Assembly: GCF_012034935.1 (NCBI RefSeq)
Contig: NZ_JAATEN010000005.1
Location: forward strand, 248,001-312,000
DNA: 64,000 bases
Reading direction: 5' to 3'
From: Streptomyces zingiberis
GTDB taxonomy: Bacteria > Actinomycetota > Actinomycetes > Streptomycetales > Streptomycetaceae
Made by a program: the position numbers and the translations under genes. Positions 28,796 to 39,410 of the stretch are shown in pieces. Numbering within the stretch: the stretch's first letter is position 1; every line of letters starts with the position of its first letter. A model generated the notes under the pieces. It was not told the origin of the DNA. It saw nothing but the letters and a program-made list of their open reading frames with translations, and ran no database searches.

Positions 28796-29661
28796 CCGCG
28801 CAGCACCTTCCAGGTGTGCGGGCCGACCTTGCCGTCCACCACCAGGCCGTGCCGGTCCTGGATGCGCTTGACGGCACGGGCCGTCAGATCGCCGTAGATG
28901 CCGTCGACGCCGCCCGGGGAGAAGCCGTGGTGCCGCAGCAGGCACTGGGCCTCGACGACGTCCCAGCCGGTACTGGAGTACTGCAGCACGGCGTCGCGGG
29001 TGGTGCTGTGCCCGGCGGAGAGCAGTCCGTCGTCGCCCCGCTCCACCGCGCAGCGGTAGGTGCGCCCCGGTTCGAGGGTGTAGGCGCCCTCGTGTCCCCG
29101 GGCGGTGGGCACCGTCGCGCCGTCCTTGGCCGAGCGGGGCACGACCGGCTCGTCGTCCTCCCAGGGGGCGGAGACGATCAGCACCGCGGCGACGGCCGTG
29201 GCGGCCACGGCGAGACCGGCGAGGAGCGGTGTCCGCAGCGCGCGGCGGGACCCGCGCGCCCGTGGCGGACCGGCCGGGCCCCCGTCCGCGCCGCCGGGCA
29301 CCGTGCCCGCCGCCGGGTCGCCCCCGGCGCCCGGCTCGGTCGTGGAGCCCCCCGCCGTGGCGGGCGCGGTGTCCGGGACGGGCGTGGAGCGGGCCCTCCG
29401 GACGGCGGTCTCGGCGAGTTCGTGGAGCACCAGCAGACGGGTCGGGTCGGCGCCGCCGAGCCGGGCGAGCTGTTCGACCGCCCGCCGGGGCGGCAGCGCC
29501 CGCCCGTTGAGATAGCGCTCCCAGGAGGATCTGCTGTAACCGGTCTTCCGGCCGAGCGAGACCAGGCTCAGCCCCGTGCGGTCCTTGAGCCGTCTCAGCT
29601 CCACCGTGAGCCGCAGCGCGCGCTCGTCCAGCGTCTCCGGCAGTTCCTTCCAACGCGACAT
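28792..29661 (-). CDS. membrane-anchored HTH protein with peptidoglycan-binding domain, third paralog
   Basis: 289 aa. The start MSRWKELPETLDERALRL matches that of the 440-aa paralog (MPRWKVLPEELDP). HTH: LSLVSLGRKTGYSRSSWERY, LNGRALPPRRAV. One membrane helix (LLAGLAVAATAVAAVLIV), then instead of DUF2690 a C-terminal PG_binding_1 domain (WDVVEAQCLLRHHGFSPGGV, YGDLTARAVKRIQ, VDGKVGPHTWKVL). So the outside part probably contacts the cell wall. First gene of a two-gene operon. Confidence 0.82.
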   Translation of the reverse strand: MSRWKELPETLDERALRLTVELRRLKDRTGLSLVSLGRKTGYSRSSWERYLNGRALPPRRAVEQLARLGGADPTRLLVLHELAETAVRRARSTPVPDTAPATAGGSTTEPGAGGDPAAGTVPGGADGGPAGPPRARGSRRALRTPLLAGLAVAATAVAAVLIVSAPWEDDEPVVPRSAKDGATVPTARGHEGAYTLEPGRTYRCAVERGDDGLLSAGHSTTRDAVLQYSSTGWDVVEAQCLLRHHGFSPGGVDGIYGDLTARAVKRIQDRHGLVVDGKVGPHTWKVLRG

Positions 29662-30514
29662 GCTCCACCCCATCCGCGTCCGGAATCCACGAGGGAGGTT
29701 ATCCCCCGTCGCGGGGCGGAACAGGACGGCGCGGGCAACGGTTTCCGCGCCCTTGCGGGCGACCGATGGGTTCCGGTCAGGGTCACGGGCGGTCCGGCGT
29801 CCCCGGCCGGCACCGTCCCACGTAGCGTCCCCGCTGGTGGGAGACGGTGGCGTCCCAGGACTGCCCGGATCGGGCGCCGGGGGTGGCGGGGGTGGGGAAA
29901 TGGCCCGCAATATCGCTTCGGCACCACGGCGGCGCGGCCCACCCCGCGCCGCCTCGTCCCGCCGCACCGGGCGCGGCCGTCTGCTCCGCGGCGGCGGCCG
30001 CGCCCTCACCGGCCGGGGCGGGGGCGTGGTGCCGGGCCGGATCCCGGGGTGCCAGGGGAGGTGCCGCGGGGGCCGTGGGAAGCGCCACGGGCCCGCCGGG
30101 CACGGCACGGGGTGGGGCCGTGGGCACGGGGGGACGGAGCCGCGACGCCCACGGCACGGGACCGCCCGGGACCGGCACGGGGTGGGAATGGTCCCGGTGA
30201 CCGCGCGCGGGGGGCGCGGTCCCGGGCCCGGGACCGTGAGCCAGGAGGTCCCGCCGCGGCGGAGCCGGAGCCGCTACGGCCGGCCCGTCCGCGCGGGGCC
30301 TCCCGCCGAAGCGGCGGCCCGTCCTCCGTCGGGGGAGAGGACGGGCCGCCGCGCACGGCGACGCGGGGCGTGGCACGGCGGCGGCGTTCGGTGGCCGGCG
30401 CCGGTGGCCGGGGATCGGCGGTCGGTGGCCTGTCAGCGGCCGTCGGTCGCCGGTGGCCTGCGGACCGTGCTCCGCCGGGTGTGCTCCGCCGGTCCGTGGC
30501 GCCCGTCCCCCGGG
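29662..30514. other. 853-bp gap upstream of the HTH operon
   Basis: Holds the operon promoter (about 29662-29720), several imperfect GGCACGGGGTGGG repeats around 30100-30190, and the terminator hairpin of the DUF3017 gene at 30311-30352. No gene seen on either strand. Confidence 0.5.
30311..30352 (-). terminator. folD/DUF3017 operon terminator
   Basis: A perfect 16-bp stem: GCGGCGGCCCGTCCTC at 30311-30326 pairs with 30337-30352 over a 10-nt loop. It lies about 160 nt beyond the DUF3017 stop on the minus strand. Confidence 0.75.
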
Positions 30515-31528
30515 TCAGCGCACGACGAAGTGGACCACGTCCTCCAGGAGGGGGATCTCCAGCCAGGGGTCCGGCAGCGTCATCAGCGCCAGGAAGGTGA
30601 TGAGGGTGCCCAGCATCGCGTAGGTGGCGATGTCGGTGAAGCGGGACCGCACGGCCAGCATCCCCACCGACGGCAGCGCCCAGCGGAGCAGGGCCCCGAC
30701 GAGCAGCGCCACCCCGATGAGCAGGGTGCCGACGCGCAGCGTCCCGAGGGCGACCAGCACCAGCCCGAGCGCGGCCCCGCCGAGGACCGTCAGCAGCGGC
30801 CACTGCCGGACGGGCGCCGGCGCGTCCCCCGCGGCGGCCCGGCCGCCGCCCTCGGGCCGCGCCGTGCTCCGGGTCAGCCGGGGAAAGCGCCGGCCGACGC
30901 GGCCCGCGCCCCCGGTCGCCAGGGGCGACGCCCCGGACGCGCGAGCGGGCCCCGGGCCGTCCCCGGACGGCGCGCCGTCCCCAGGCCGCGCCCCTTCCCC
31001 GGTCGGCGTCCCTTCCCCGGACCGCGCGCCCCCGGACGGCGTCCCTTCCCCGGACGGCGCGTCCGCCCCGGGCTCGGTGCGATCCCCGGGCAGGGAGCCT
31101 TCCCCCGCCGCGAGGCCGCGCTCCGCTTCCGGACCGCCCGCCGCTTCCGGACCGCGCTCCGCCTCGTCCGGTGCCTGCGCGCCCGGCTCCGCCGTGTCCC
31201 CCGCCGCCGGCTCCGGCGCATCCGGTGCGTCCGTGCCCCGGTCGGCCACGTCCCCGCGCGTCGCGCCCGGCCCGGTCGCCGCCGCCGCCCGGATCCCTTC
31301 GGCCCGCTCCGGCACGGTCGTCTCCTGAGCCGCCGCGCCCCGGGACGCCTGGCCCGTCTCCGGCGTACCCGGCGGCTCCGTGCCCGGCTCCGCCGTGTCC
31401 CGCGCCTCTGCGTCCCGTCGCGGCCCGGCCGGCTCCGCCACCTCCGGGTCCGTCGCGCCCCGGGACGTCCCGGCCGGTTCCGCCGGGTGCGGCTGTGCCG
31501 CGTCCCGCTCCGTCCGCTGCTCGTTCAC
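30515..31528 (-). CDS. DUF3017 membrane protein with long disordered N-terminus
   Basis: 337 aa. The first 230 residues are a disordered Pro/Glu/Gly/Ala chain with repeats such as GEGTPSGGARSGEGTPTGEG. The C-terminal 100 residues hold three membrane helices (LLTVLGGAALGLVLVAL; VGTLLIGVALLVGALLRWAL; ATYAMLGTLITFLALMTL) typical of DUF3017, a streptomycete family found next to folD. GTG 31528 is preferred (TGAGG 6 nt upstream, 7 nt after the folD stop); ATG 31546, which would overlap folD, is the alternative. Function unknown. Confidence 0.78.
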   Translation of the reverse strand: MNEQRTERDAAQPHPAEPAGTSRGATDPEVAEPAGPRRDAEARDTAEPGTEPPGTPETGQASRGAAAQETTVPERAEGIRAAAATGPGATRGDVADRGTDAPDAPEPAAGDTAEPGAQAPDEAERGPEAAGGPEAERGLAAGEGSLPGDRTEPGADAPSGEGTPSGGARSGEGTPTGEGARPGDGAPSGDGPGPARASGASPLATGGAGRVGRRFPRLTRSTARPEGGGRAAAGDAPAPVRQWPLLTVLGGAALGLVLVALGTLRVGTLLIGVALLVGALLRWALPSVGMLAVRSRFTDIATYAMLGTLITFLALMTLPDPWLEIPLLEDVVHFVVR

Positions 31529-31535
31529 GGCGGCC

Positions 31536-32417
31536 TCAGCCCGCATCGTCGGCGGCGCCCCGGGCGGCGGCCTGCCGCTCGGCGGCCTCCACGACGTTCT
31601 GCAGCAGCAGCGCGCGCGTCATCGGCCCGACACCCCCCGGGTTCGGCGCGACCCAGCCGGCCACCTCGGCCACGCCCGGGTGCACGTCCCCGACGATCTT
31701 GCCGTGCTCGTCGCGGCTGACGCCCACGTCGAGGACGGCCGCGCCCGGCTTGACGTCCTCGGGGCGGACGATGTGCCCGGCCCCGGCGGCGGCCACGACG
31801 ATGTCGGCGCGGCGGAGCTGCTCGGACAGGTCACGGGTGCCGGTGTGGCAGAGCGTCACCGTGGCGTTGACCTCCCGGCGGGTGAACAGCAGGCCGATGG
31901 AGCGGCCGACGGTCATGCCCCGGCCGACGACGGTCAGGTGCGCGCCCTTGGTCTCCACGCCGTACCGCCGCAGCAGCGTCAGGATGCCGTTCGGGGTGCA
32001 GGGCAGCGGTGCGTCCTGGTTGAGCACCAGCTTGCCCAGGCTCATGGGGGCGAGGCCGTCGGCGTCCTTGGCGGGGTCGATCAGCTCCAGGACCCGTCCG
32101 GTGTCGATCCCCGCCGGCAGCGGGAGCTGGACGATGTAGCCGGTGCAGTCCGGGTCCTCGTTGAGTTCCCGGACGACCGCCTCGACGTCCTCCTGCGTGG
32201 CCGTCGCGGGCAGTTCGCGCCGGATGGACGCGATGCCGACCTCGGCGCAGTCGCGGTGCTTGCCGGCGACGTACTTCTGGCTGCCGACGTCGTCACCGAC
32301 GAGGAGCGTGCCGAGCCCGGGGGTGACGCCGCGGGCCGTGAGCGCGGACACGCGCGCGGCGAGTTCGGACTTGATCGCGGCCGCGGTGGCCTTGCCGTCG
32401 AGAATCTGGGCAGTCAT
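31536..32417 (-). CDS. folD: bifunctional methylene-THF dehydrogenase / methenyl-THF cyclohydrolase
   Basis: Interconverts one-carbon tetrahydrofolate forms and supplies 10-formyl-THF to PurN and PurH. 293 aa. Conserved [16 protein letters not shown] with the catalytic Lys, [13 protein letters not shown], the NADP segment [16 protein letters not shown] (Ser in place of the common Pro), and [15 protein letters not shown]. Start ATG 32417. It lies 0.7 kb from purH on the same strand, a functional grouping, and is co-transcribed with the DUF3017 gene. Confidence 0.95.
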   Translation of the reverse strand: MTAQILDGKATAAAIKSELAARVSALTARGVTPGLGTLLVGDDVGSQKYVAGKHRDCAEVGIASIRRELPATATQEDVEAVVRELNEDPDCTGYIVQLPLPAGIDTGRVLELIDPAKDADGLAPMSLGKLVLNQDAPLPCTPNGILTLLRRYGVETKGAHLTVVGRGMTVGRSIGLLFTRREVNATVTLCHTGTRDLSEQLRRADIVVAAAGAGHIVRPEDVKPGAAVLDVGVSRDEHGKIVGDVHPGVAEVAGWVAPNPGGVGPMTRALLLQNVVEAAERQAAARGAADDAG

Positions 32418-33129
32418 GGCGTCATCCTCCCGGATGGGCGGCGGCGGAGGCCAATGAGGTCCGCCGCGGTGGGGGTCGCCCGGGCCTCGGGCGTCGGGTT
32501 CGTGCCGGGTTGGGGGGTGGACGGAATCAGGGGAACGGGGATGGGGACGGGGCGTGTCCCCGGGCGGAGAGCCGGACGGCCGCGCGGCTCCGGGGCCGCT
32601 ACGGCGAGGCCGCGGAGCCGGGGCCGGGGCCACGGCCAGGCCCGGGGCCGGCCCGGGCCGCCGGACGGCAGCAATGCTCCAGTGCCTGCGCCGCGCCGGG
32701 ACGAGCGTAGGCCCCTGACACGGCACCCCGGACGGGGCCCCGCCCCGGGCCCGGGGCGGGGCCCCGGCGCCCGTCCCGCTCGCCCGCGTCGTTCCCCGCC
32801 ACCGGCGCCCCGGCCCCTCCGGGGCCGCGCGGTACGGGCCGGGCGGTACGGGCCGGGCGGTGGGACGGACGAGCCGGACGGCAGGACGGATGAGCCGGGC
32901 CGGGCGGTGGGACGGACGGGGCCGGCCGGCCTCCGCCCGTCGCGCCCGCCCCGGCCGCCAGGGCTCACCCGGCCCGGCGGGACCTCCGGGGAACCACCGG
33001 GCCGGAACCGCTGCCGGGCCCCGGACCCGCACCGCGGGCCCCTCCGGCGCCGGGGCGGCCCGGCCCACCGGGAACGGGGACGGCCGGCACCACCGGCGGC
33101 CACCGGAGCCGTACCCCTTCCGCTTCCGC
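32418..33129. other. 712-bp gap between purH and folD with palindrome and repeats
   Basis: Contains a 34-bp perfect palindrome at 32733-32766 and, at 32835-32935, repeated units GGTACGGGCCGGGC and GGGCGGTGGGACGGAC. The folD promoter must lie in the left part. No gene seen. Confidence 0.5.
32733..32766 (-). terminator. 34-bp perfect GC palindrome
   Basis: GGGGCCCCGCCCCGGG followed directly by its reverse complement, plus one flanking C/G pair; no spacer. Likely the end of the purN-purH transcript, although it is 360 nt beyond the purH stop. Confidence 0.5.
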
Positions 33130-34722
33130 TCAGTGGAAGAAGTGGCGGGTGCCCGTGAGGTACATGGTCACCCCGGCGGCCTTCGCCGCCTCGATCACCT
33201 GTTCGTCGCGGACGGAACCGCCCGGCTGGACCACGGCGGTCACCCCGGCCTCCAGCAGCACTTCCAGCCCGTCCGGGAACGGGAAGAAGGCGTCCGAGGC
33301 GGCGACGGAACCGGAGGCGCGCTCACCGGCGCGCGCCACCGCGAGCCGCGCGGAGTCGACGCGGTTGACCTGGCCCATGCCGACGCCGACGGTGGCGCCG
33401 TCCGTGGCCAGCAGCACGGCGTTGGACTTCACGGCCCGGCAGGCCCGCCAGGCGAAGGCGAGGTCGGCGAGGCCGGCCTCGTCGAGGCCGGGGCCGCAGA
33501 CCCGGGTCCAGGTCTCAGGCTGGTCCCCCTCGGCCTGGAGTCGGTCGCCGTGCTGGAGCAGCGCGCCGCCGGAGAGCGGCCGCAGCTCGTTGCCGCGCGC
33601 CGGCTCGCCCGCCACCCGCAGCACGCGGATGTTCTTCTTCCGGGCCAGCACCTCGACCGCGCCGTCCTCGTAGTCCGGGGCCGCGACGACCTCGGTGAAG
33701 ATCTCCGCGATCTGCTCGGCCAGCGCGACCGTCACCGGCCGGTTGACGGCGATCACGCCGCCGAAGGCCGAGAGAGGGTCGCAGGCGTGTGCCTTGCGGT
33801 GCGCCTCGGCCACGTCGGCGCCGATGGCGATGCCGCACGGGTTCGCGTGCTTGATGATCGCCACGCAGGGCTCGTCGTGGTCGAACGCGGCCCGGCGGGC
33901 GGCCTCGGTGTCCACGTAGTTGTTGAAGGACATCTCCTTGCCGTGCAGCTGCTCGGCGTTGGCGATGCCCTCGGCGGTGCCGTCGGAGTAGAGGGCGGCG
34001 GACTGGTGCGGGTTCTCGCCGTAGCGGAGGGTGTTCCCGCGCTGCCAGGTGGCGCCCAGGAACTCGGGCAGCGCGGTGACGTTCTCCGGCTGCTCCGGCG
34101 CGTACTCCTCGGTGAACCAGGAGGCCACGGCCACGTCGTAGGCGGCGGTGTGCTGGAACGCCTCGGCGGCGAGCCGCTTGCGGGCGGGCAGGTCGAAGCC
34201 GCCGTCCCGCACGGCGGCCAGCACGTCCGGGTAGCGGGCGGGGCTGGTGACGACGGCGACGGAGGGGTGGTTCTTGGCGGCGGCGCGGACCATGGACGGG
34301 CCGCCGATGTCGATCTGCTCCACACAGGCGTCGGGGCCGGCGCCCGAGGCGACGGTCTCCCGGAACGGGTAGAGGTTCACCACCACCAGTTCGAAGGGGG
34401 CCACCTCCAGCTCACCGAGCTGGCGCCGGTGCTCCTCCAGCCGCAGATCGGCGAGGATGCCGGCGTGCACCCGGGGGTGGAGCGTCTTGACCCGGCCGTC
34501 CAGGCACTCGGGGAAGCCGGTGACCTCCTCGACCTTGGTGACGGGGACCCCGGCGGCGGCGATCCGCCCGGCCGTGGACCCGGTGGAGACCAGCTCGACC
34601 CCGGCCTCGTGCAGCCCGCGGGCCAGCTCCTCCAGGCCGGTCTTGTCGTAGACGCTGAGCAGCGCGCGGCGGACCGGCCGCCGGGTGGATCCGGAGCCGG
34701 CCGGACGTTCGGGGGTCGTCAT
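33130..34722 (-). CDS. purH: bifunctional AICAR formyltransferase / IMP cyclohydrolase
   Basis: Last two steps of purine synthesis to IMP. 530 aa, normal length. N-terminal MGS-like cyclohydrolase domain ([47 protein letters not shown]) and C-terminal formyltransferase domain with [11 protein letters not shown], the catalytic KHANPCG and [11 protein letters not shown] 34722 overlaps the purN stop (ATGA), giving a purN-purH coupled pair. Confidence 0.97.
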   Translation of the reverse strand: MTTPERPAGSGSTRRPVRRALLSVYDKTGLEELARGLHEAGVELVSTGSTAGRIAAAGVPVTKVEEVTGFPECLDGRVKTLHPRVHAGILADLRLEEHRRQLGELEVAPFELVVVNLYPFRETVASGAGPDACVEQIDIGGPSMVRAAAKNHPSVAVVTSPARYPDVLAAVRDGGFDLPARKRLAAEAFQHTAAYDVAVASWFTEEYAPEQPENVTALPEFLGATWQRGNTLRYGENPHQSAALYSDGTAEGIANAEQLHGKEMSFNNYVDTEAARRAAFDHDEPCVAIIKHANPCGIAIGADVAEAHRKAHACDPLSAFGGVIAVNRPVTVALAEQIAEIFTEVVAAPDYEDGAVEVLARKKNIRVLRVAGEPARGNELRPLSGGALLQHGDRLQAEGDQPETWTRVCGPGLDEAGLADLAFAWRACRAVKSNAVLLATDGATVGVGMGQVNRVDSARLAVARAGERASGSVAASDAFFPFPDGLEVLLEAGVTAVVQPGGSVRDEQVIEAAKAAGVTMYLTGTRHFFH

Positions 34723-35390
34723 GGGATCTGTACCTTTCGTCCCTGGATGCGGTAGCCGTTGCGGGCCAGGCGCCCCACGACCTCGACGAGCAGCCGTCGC
34801 TCGACTTCCTTGATCCGTTCATGGAGCGCCGCGCCCTCGTCCGCGTGGTCCTCGTCCCGGACCTCGACCACGCCCTGGGCGATGACGGGGCCGGTGTCGA
34901 CGCCGTCGTCGACGAGGTGGACGGTGCAGCCGGTCACCTTGACCCCGTACGCGAGGGCGTCGCGCACGGCGTGGGCACCGGGGAAGCTGGGCAGCAGCGC
35001 GGGGTGGGTGTTGACGAACCGCCCGCCGAACCGGGCGAGGAACTCCTTGCCGACGATCTTCATAAAGCCCGCCGACACCACGAGATCGGGCTCGAAGCGT
35101 GCGGTGGCCTCGGCGAGGGCGTGGTCCCAGGCGGCCCGGTCGGGGTGGTCGGCGAGACGGCAGACGAACGTGGGGACCCCGGCGCGCTCGGCGCGCTCCA
35201 GGCCCGCGATGGAGCCGCGGTCCGCGCCCACGGCGACGACCTCCGCCCCGTAACCGCCGTCCGGCGCCTCCGCCACCGCGTCGAGCAGCGCTTGGAGGTT
35301 CGTACCGGAGCCGGAGACGAGGACCACCAGCCGGGCCGGCCGGCCCGGCTCCGGTGACCAGGGGCGGGCGCTGAAGGGGGGCGAGGACAC
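34719..35390 (-). CDS. purN: phosphoribosylglycinamide formyltransferase
   Basis: Formylates GAR using 10-formyl-THF. 223 aa from GTG 35390. [19 protein letters not shown] is the phosphate-binding start, [20 protein letters not shown] carries the catalytic His region and [17 protein letters not shown] the catalytic Asp. The start codon is set by family length; an upstream in-frame start at 35447 would add a basic Pro/Arg stretch without support. First gene of the purN-purH operon, divergent from the next membrane protein. Confidence 0.95.
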   Translation of the reverse strand: MSSPPFSARPWSPEPGRPARLVVLVSGSGTNLQALLDAVAEAPDGGYGAEVVAVGADRGSIAGLERAERAGVPTFVCRLADHPDRAAWDHALAEATARFEPDLVVSAGFMKIVGKEFLARFGGRFVNTHPALLPSFPGAHAVRDALAYGVKVTGCTVHLVDDGVDTGPVIAQGVVEVRDEDHADEGAALHERIKEVERRLLVEVVGRLARNGYRIQGRKVQIP

Positions 35391-35583
35391 GCGGGACTCT
35401 CTCTCCGGGCGCGGACGTGCGGGGCGCGGCGGTCGGCGCGGTCGCACGGACCGTTTGTGCGGTCACACGAACGAGGAGCGTCCAGTCGCCCGGAAGACCC
35501 TACGAAGCCACCGACCGTGGGCCACGATACCGGCACCGCGGACGGCCCCCGCGGGACGGGGGCGCACGCGGAAGGTAGCGTGC

Positions 35584-37104
35584 GTGCCAGACACCGACGT
35601 CACTCCTGGGGCCGAACCGCCGCCCCCGCGGGCCCCGGTGGCCCGGACGACGACACGAGGGAAGACAACACTCCAGATGCCGGACCGACGCCGCCGCTCG
35701 ACCCCCAGGACGCCCGGAACCCCCGGCCCCGCGCCGTTCCCGGCGTTCCCGGCCGCCGCCTCCGCGGCCCCGGCCGCCCCGGCCTCCCCACCGTCCACAC
35801 CGGCGGGCCACGCGAACCCGCCCGCGCACGGCGGCCCACCGGCGTCCACGTCCGGGGCCCCCTCCCCGGCCCCGCGGGGCGTGCGGCCCACCAGGACGGC
35901 GAGGGGTGCCGGAGCCGCCGGAACCCTCCGCTCCGGCCCCGCGGCCGTCGTGGTGCCGGTGGCCGTCCCGGCCGTCGCGGGTCTTCCGGCGTCCCCGGCC
36001 TTCCTGACGTCCCCGGCGTCCCCCGCGTCCTGGGCGCTCCCGGCCCTGCCGGGGTCCTGGCGGGACGGGGGACCCCGGACACGCGGGGCCGTCCCGGCAC
36101 TCCGTGAGAGCGGCGGGACGGGTGGGACCGGCCAGGGCGACCGTGAGACCGGAGCGGAGGGCACCGGCCCCGGCAACGGCAGCGGGCCCGCCCACGGTGA
36201 CGGCGGCGACGGCGGCGACGGCGGTGAGGGCGGCGACGGCGGCACCCGCCGCCGGCTTCGGCCCGGCGGGCGCGAGCGGAACCGCCGCCGGGCGGAGGAG
36301 GGAGCAGCCAATCCCTTCGCCGCCCCGCCCGAGGGCCGCCCCGACCAGGAGTGGCGCCCCCGCGGCCCGGGCGTCGGCGACGGCCGTGGCGACGGCGGCC
36401 GGAACGGCGGCGAGGACGCCGGCGGCCCCGAGGACGGACGGCGGCAGCCGCCGTGGGCCGGGGCCCGCTGGAGCCCCCGCCAGCCGGGCCGGCAGAGCGG
36501 CGGGTTCGGCGGCCGGCCCGACCCCGGACGCGGTGGCGGGCCCGGTGGCAACGGCGGCCCGAGCGGCCCGCGCGAACTCCGCTGGGACCCCACGGACCCG
36601 AATCAGCGGCGCGCCCGCTACGCACTGGTGTCCGGCATGTGGGGTTTCATCCTGGCCCTGTTCGGCCTGCCGGAGATCGGCATGCTGCTCGGCGCGCTCG
36701 CCCTGTACTGGGGCATCAGCTCACTGCGCGGCACGGCGACCCGCCCCGGGGACGGGGAGGGGGAACGGGAAGGCGCCGGAAAGGGCGAGGGCCGCACGGG
36801 CCGGGCGATGGCGCGCCCGGAGGATGTGTCGGGCCCCGCCGACGCCCGGCCCGGCCCGGCCCGCCCCGCGGACCAGGCCCCGGCCACCGGCGCACAGGGC
36901 GCCAGGTCGCAGCGGAGCGCGGCCGTCAGCGGTCTGGTCACGGGCTCGCTGGCGCTGGTGATCGTGGCGACCACCTACACCTTCCAGCTCGTCTACCGCG
37001 ACTACTACACCTGCGTGCAGGACGCCCTGACCACGCCGTCCCGGAAGAGCTGCGAGCAGCTTCTCCCGGAGCGGCTCCGCCCGTTCCTCGGCTCCCGCGA
37101 CTGA
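35584..37104 (+). CDS. membrane protein with very long disordered N-terminus
   Basis: Up to 506 aa from GTG 35584 (GGAAGG 10 nt upstream); the true start is uncertain because most of the first 340 residues are Pro/Ala/Gly/Arg low complexity with DGGDGGDGGEGGDGG repeats. Recognisable part: FAAPPEGRPDQEWRPR, LRWDPTDPNQRRARYALVSG, one membrane helix (WGFILALFGLPEIGMLLGAL), an acidic linker, a second helix (AAVSGLVTGSLALVIVATTY) and a short C-terminal end with two Cys (YYTCVQ, KSCEQLL). This architecture is a conserved streptomycete membrane family of unknown role. Confidence 0.65.
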   Translation: MPDTDVTPGAEPPPPRAPVARTTTRGKTTLQMPDRRRRSTPRTPGTPGPAPFPAFPAAASAAPAAPASPPSTPAGHANPPAHGGPPASTSGAPSPAPRGVRPTRTARGAGAAGTLRSGPAAVVVPVAVPAVAGLPASPAFLTSPASPASWALPALPGSWRDGGPRTRGAVPALRESGGTGGTGQGDRETGAEGTGPGNGSGPAHGDGGDGGDGGEGGDGGTRRRLRPGGRERNRRRAEEGAANPFAAPPEGRPDQEWRPRGPGVGDGRGDGGRNGGEDAGGPEDGRRQPPWAGARWSPRQPGRQSGGFGGRPDPGRGGGPGGNGGPSGPRELRWDPTDPNQRRARYALVSGMWGFILALFGLPEIGMLLGALALYWGISSLRGTATRPGDGEGEREGAGKGEGRTGRAMARPEDVSGPADARPGPARPADQAPATGAQGARSQRSAAVSGLVTGSLALVIVATTYTFQLVYRDYYTCVQDALTTPSRKSCEQLLPERLRPFLGSRD

Positions 37105-37316
37105 CGACGGACCGGAGCGGGCGGCCCCGGCGAACCGGGGTCTCCGGGGCCTCCGGGCCGTCCGGGCCGTCCGGGCCGTCCGCGCCGTCGGGCCGTCCCA
37201 GCCGTCCGGGCGAAGCCTGCGGACGGGGCGGTCCGGCCGCGGCGGGCGGACAAGGCGGCCGCTCCCCCACGCGGCGCTCACCGGTCACGGCTCAGGGGGC
37301 TCAGCGCTCCCACCCC

Positions 37317-39170
37317 TCAACCGGAGGGCCGCACGTCACGTGAGCGGCGTGCGCGCCACCGTTCCCGCAGCAGCCACCAGCAGTGCAGCGCCAGCGCGAC
37401 GGGCGGGCCCGGCACCGCGGTCCGGGCGGCGGCCGCCACGCCCGTCTCCCACGGGTCGGGGCCCAGCCAGGACAGCGCCCCGGTGCCCAGCGCCCCGCCG
37501 GAGGCGGCCGCGAGCAGTCCCACGGCCACCCCGCAGACCGCCGACGCGTAGAGCGCGGTGAGCGGGGTCCGCCACCAGGCGGGCGCGGGGCCGCCGGCGG
37601 CCCGCAGCCGGCGGGCGGCGCGGGCGGCGTACCAGCCCACGGCGGCCCCCGCGGCGAAGGGCAGCGCGCCGGCCGCCCAGGCGACCGGTGGCATGCCCGG
37701 CCCCTCGGCGGGGAGCGCGGCGAGCAGCGGAAAGCCGGGCAGATCGGGGTATCCGGTGGCGGCGACCGCTGTGACCGTGGACCCGGCGCCCACCGTGAAA
37801 CCGGGTCCGAGCCCGTAGGCGGCGGCCCAGACGGCCGCGTTCGGCAGCAGCGCCAGACAGAGCAGCACCACGGCGATGCGCCCGGGCCACGACGGGTGGG
37901 CGGCGGTCAGCGCGTCCGCCGCCGCGCCGCCGTGGACGATCAGCGAGCCGGCCACCAGCAGCGTCCCGCCGCCCACCAGGACGGCGGCGCCGGCGCCCGC
38001 GGCCCGGGGCACGGCACCGGGCAGCGCCCACCCGGCGAGGACACGCACCCCGCGGGGGAGCCGGTCGACCCGGGCCCGCGCCCGTTCCGGCAGCCGGTGG
38101 GCGGCCAGCCCGCCCGAAACCCAGGCCCCGCAGAGCACGGCGCCCACACACAGGGCGCAGAGCCGTACCGACGCCTCACCGGGGGAGGCCCGCAGCGGCT
38201 CTCCGGCGGAGACCACGGCGTACAGGCCGACGAGCCCGACGAGGAGGTAGCCGGCGCACAGCCAGCCGAGGGTGGCGAAGACGGCGCCTCCCCCCGGGGA
38301 GGCGGGCGGTTCGCCGGCTCCCGTCGCCCGCCGCGCGGTGCGGTAGAGCAGCCACAGCGGGAACAGGCCGAGCAGCAGGGGCGGCAGCCCGACGGGTGCG
38401 GTGGCCCCGGCCTCCGTGACGCGCAGCAGTTCCACCCCGTGCCCCAGCAGCCAGAGGGCGGCGGCCGCGCGCAGGGCGCCTTCGACACCTTGCGCGCCCG
38501 CGTCGGCCGAGACGATCCACAGCCCCAGCACCGCCATGGCGGGCAGGCCGATCCCGAGCCCGGCCGCGACCGCGCCACCCGCGAGGCCCGCCGTCGCGGC
38601 CCCCACGCGCTCGGCGAGGAGGAGGGGGGACGCGGCCTCGTGGGGCGCGGGATCTCCGGGGTGGGCCGCGGGACCTCCGGGCGGGAAATCCGCGCCTGCC
38701 GCCGTGGACACGCCTGCGTCTGCGTCTGCGTCTGCGTCTGCTTCTGCCTCCGCGGCTGTCCGGGTGACGGGGCCGGTGGTGGAGGTGGCGGCGGTGTCCA
38801 CCCGGAGGGCCGCGCCGGTGGCGGTGCCGGTGGCGGCGTCCGCCCGTCCGCCTGTGCCGGTACCCGTGGCAGCGGCGGCATCCGTGCCGGTGGCAGTGGT
38901 GGCGCCCGCTTTCGCGCCGGTGGCGGCGGAGGTCCGCGCGCCCGCGTCCGGCGGGGGTTCGGGGGCCGCTTTCGGCGCGGACCGGGACAGGGGTTCGGAC
39001 TCGGCCCGCCCCTCGGGGCAGGGTTCCGGCGCGGGGGCGGGGGCGGGGTCCGGGGTGCGCTCAGCGGCCCTCTCCACGGCGGCGGCCCGCCCCGGGGTGA
39101 CGTCTCCGGCCGCCGGGGAGGACGGACCGGGGCGGGCGACGGGTCGGCTCAGGCGGCTCACCCGGCTCAT
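37317..39170 (-). CDS. DUF6350 family polytopic membrane protein
   Basis: 617 aa. About 190 disordered residues rich in Ala/Thr/Asp (including an ADADADADA run from a GTCTGC DNA repeat near 38720) precede roughly ten to eleven membrane helices starting at GAATAGLAGGAVAAGLGIGL. The membrane part, with VEGALRAAAALWLLGHGVEL and LPPLLLGLFPLWLLYRTARR, matches DUF6350, which in Streptomyces sits beside purN/sucD. Biochemical role unknown. ATG 39170 has no Shine-Dalgarno, so the start is less certain. Confidence 0.8.
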   Translation of the reverse strand: MSRVSRLSRPVARPGPSSPAAGDVTPGRAAAVERAAERTPDPAPAPAPEPCPEGRAESEPLSRSAPKAAPEPPPDAGARTSAATGAKAGATTATGTDAAAATGTGTGGRADAATGTATGAALRVDTAATSTTGPVTRTAAEAEADADADADAGVSTAAGADFPPGGPAAHPGDPAPHEAASPLLLAERVGAATAGLAGGAVAAGLGIGLPAMAVLGLWIVSADAGAQGVEGALRAAAALWLLGHGVELLRVTEAGATAPVGLPPLLLGLFPLWLLYRTARRATGAGEPPASPGGGAVFATLGWLCAGYLLVGLVGLYAVVSAGEPLRASPGEASVRLCALCVGAVLCGAWVSGGLAAHRLPERARARVDRLPRGVRVLAGWALPGAVPRAAGAGAAVLVGGGTLLVAGSLIVHGGAAADALTAAHPSWPGRIAVVLLCLALLPNAAVWAAAYGLGPGFTVGAGSTVTAVAATGYPDLPGFPLLAALPAEGPGMPPVAWAAGALPFAAGAAVGWYAARAARRLRAAGGPAPAWWRTPLTALYASAVCGVAVGLLAAASGGALGTGALSWLGPDPWETGVAAAARTAVPGPPVALALHCWWLLRERWRARRSRDVRPSG

Positions 39171-39240
39171 GCTGCCAAGAAAGTCCCCGATGTCCTGGTA
39201 TTCGATAGCTCGATACGTTCGTCGTGTCGTTTGATCTTCC

Positions 39241-39270
39241 GATGATCTTCTGACTGATCAGAAGATCATC
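39241..39270. promoter_or_regulatory. AT-rich inverted repeat: terminator or operator
   Basis: GATGATCTTCTGA and its reverse complement, separated by CTGA. With about 40% GC it contrasts with the surroundings. It lies 280 nt after the sucD stop and 71 nt before the DUF6350 start, so it may end the sucCD transcript or control the next gene. Confidence 0.5.
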
Positions 39271-39410
39271 AGCATCGACGCGAGGAGCTGTCCGGCTGCA
39301 CCCGGCACGCGGCGCTCGGTACCCGCGCCCGGAACGCCTTCCGCGGCCCGTGCCCCGCGGAAACGCCGGAGGCGCCGGCCCGCCTTCTCGGCGGAACCGG
39401 CGCCCCGGGC

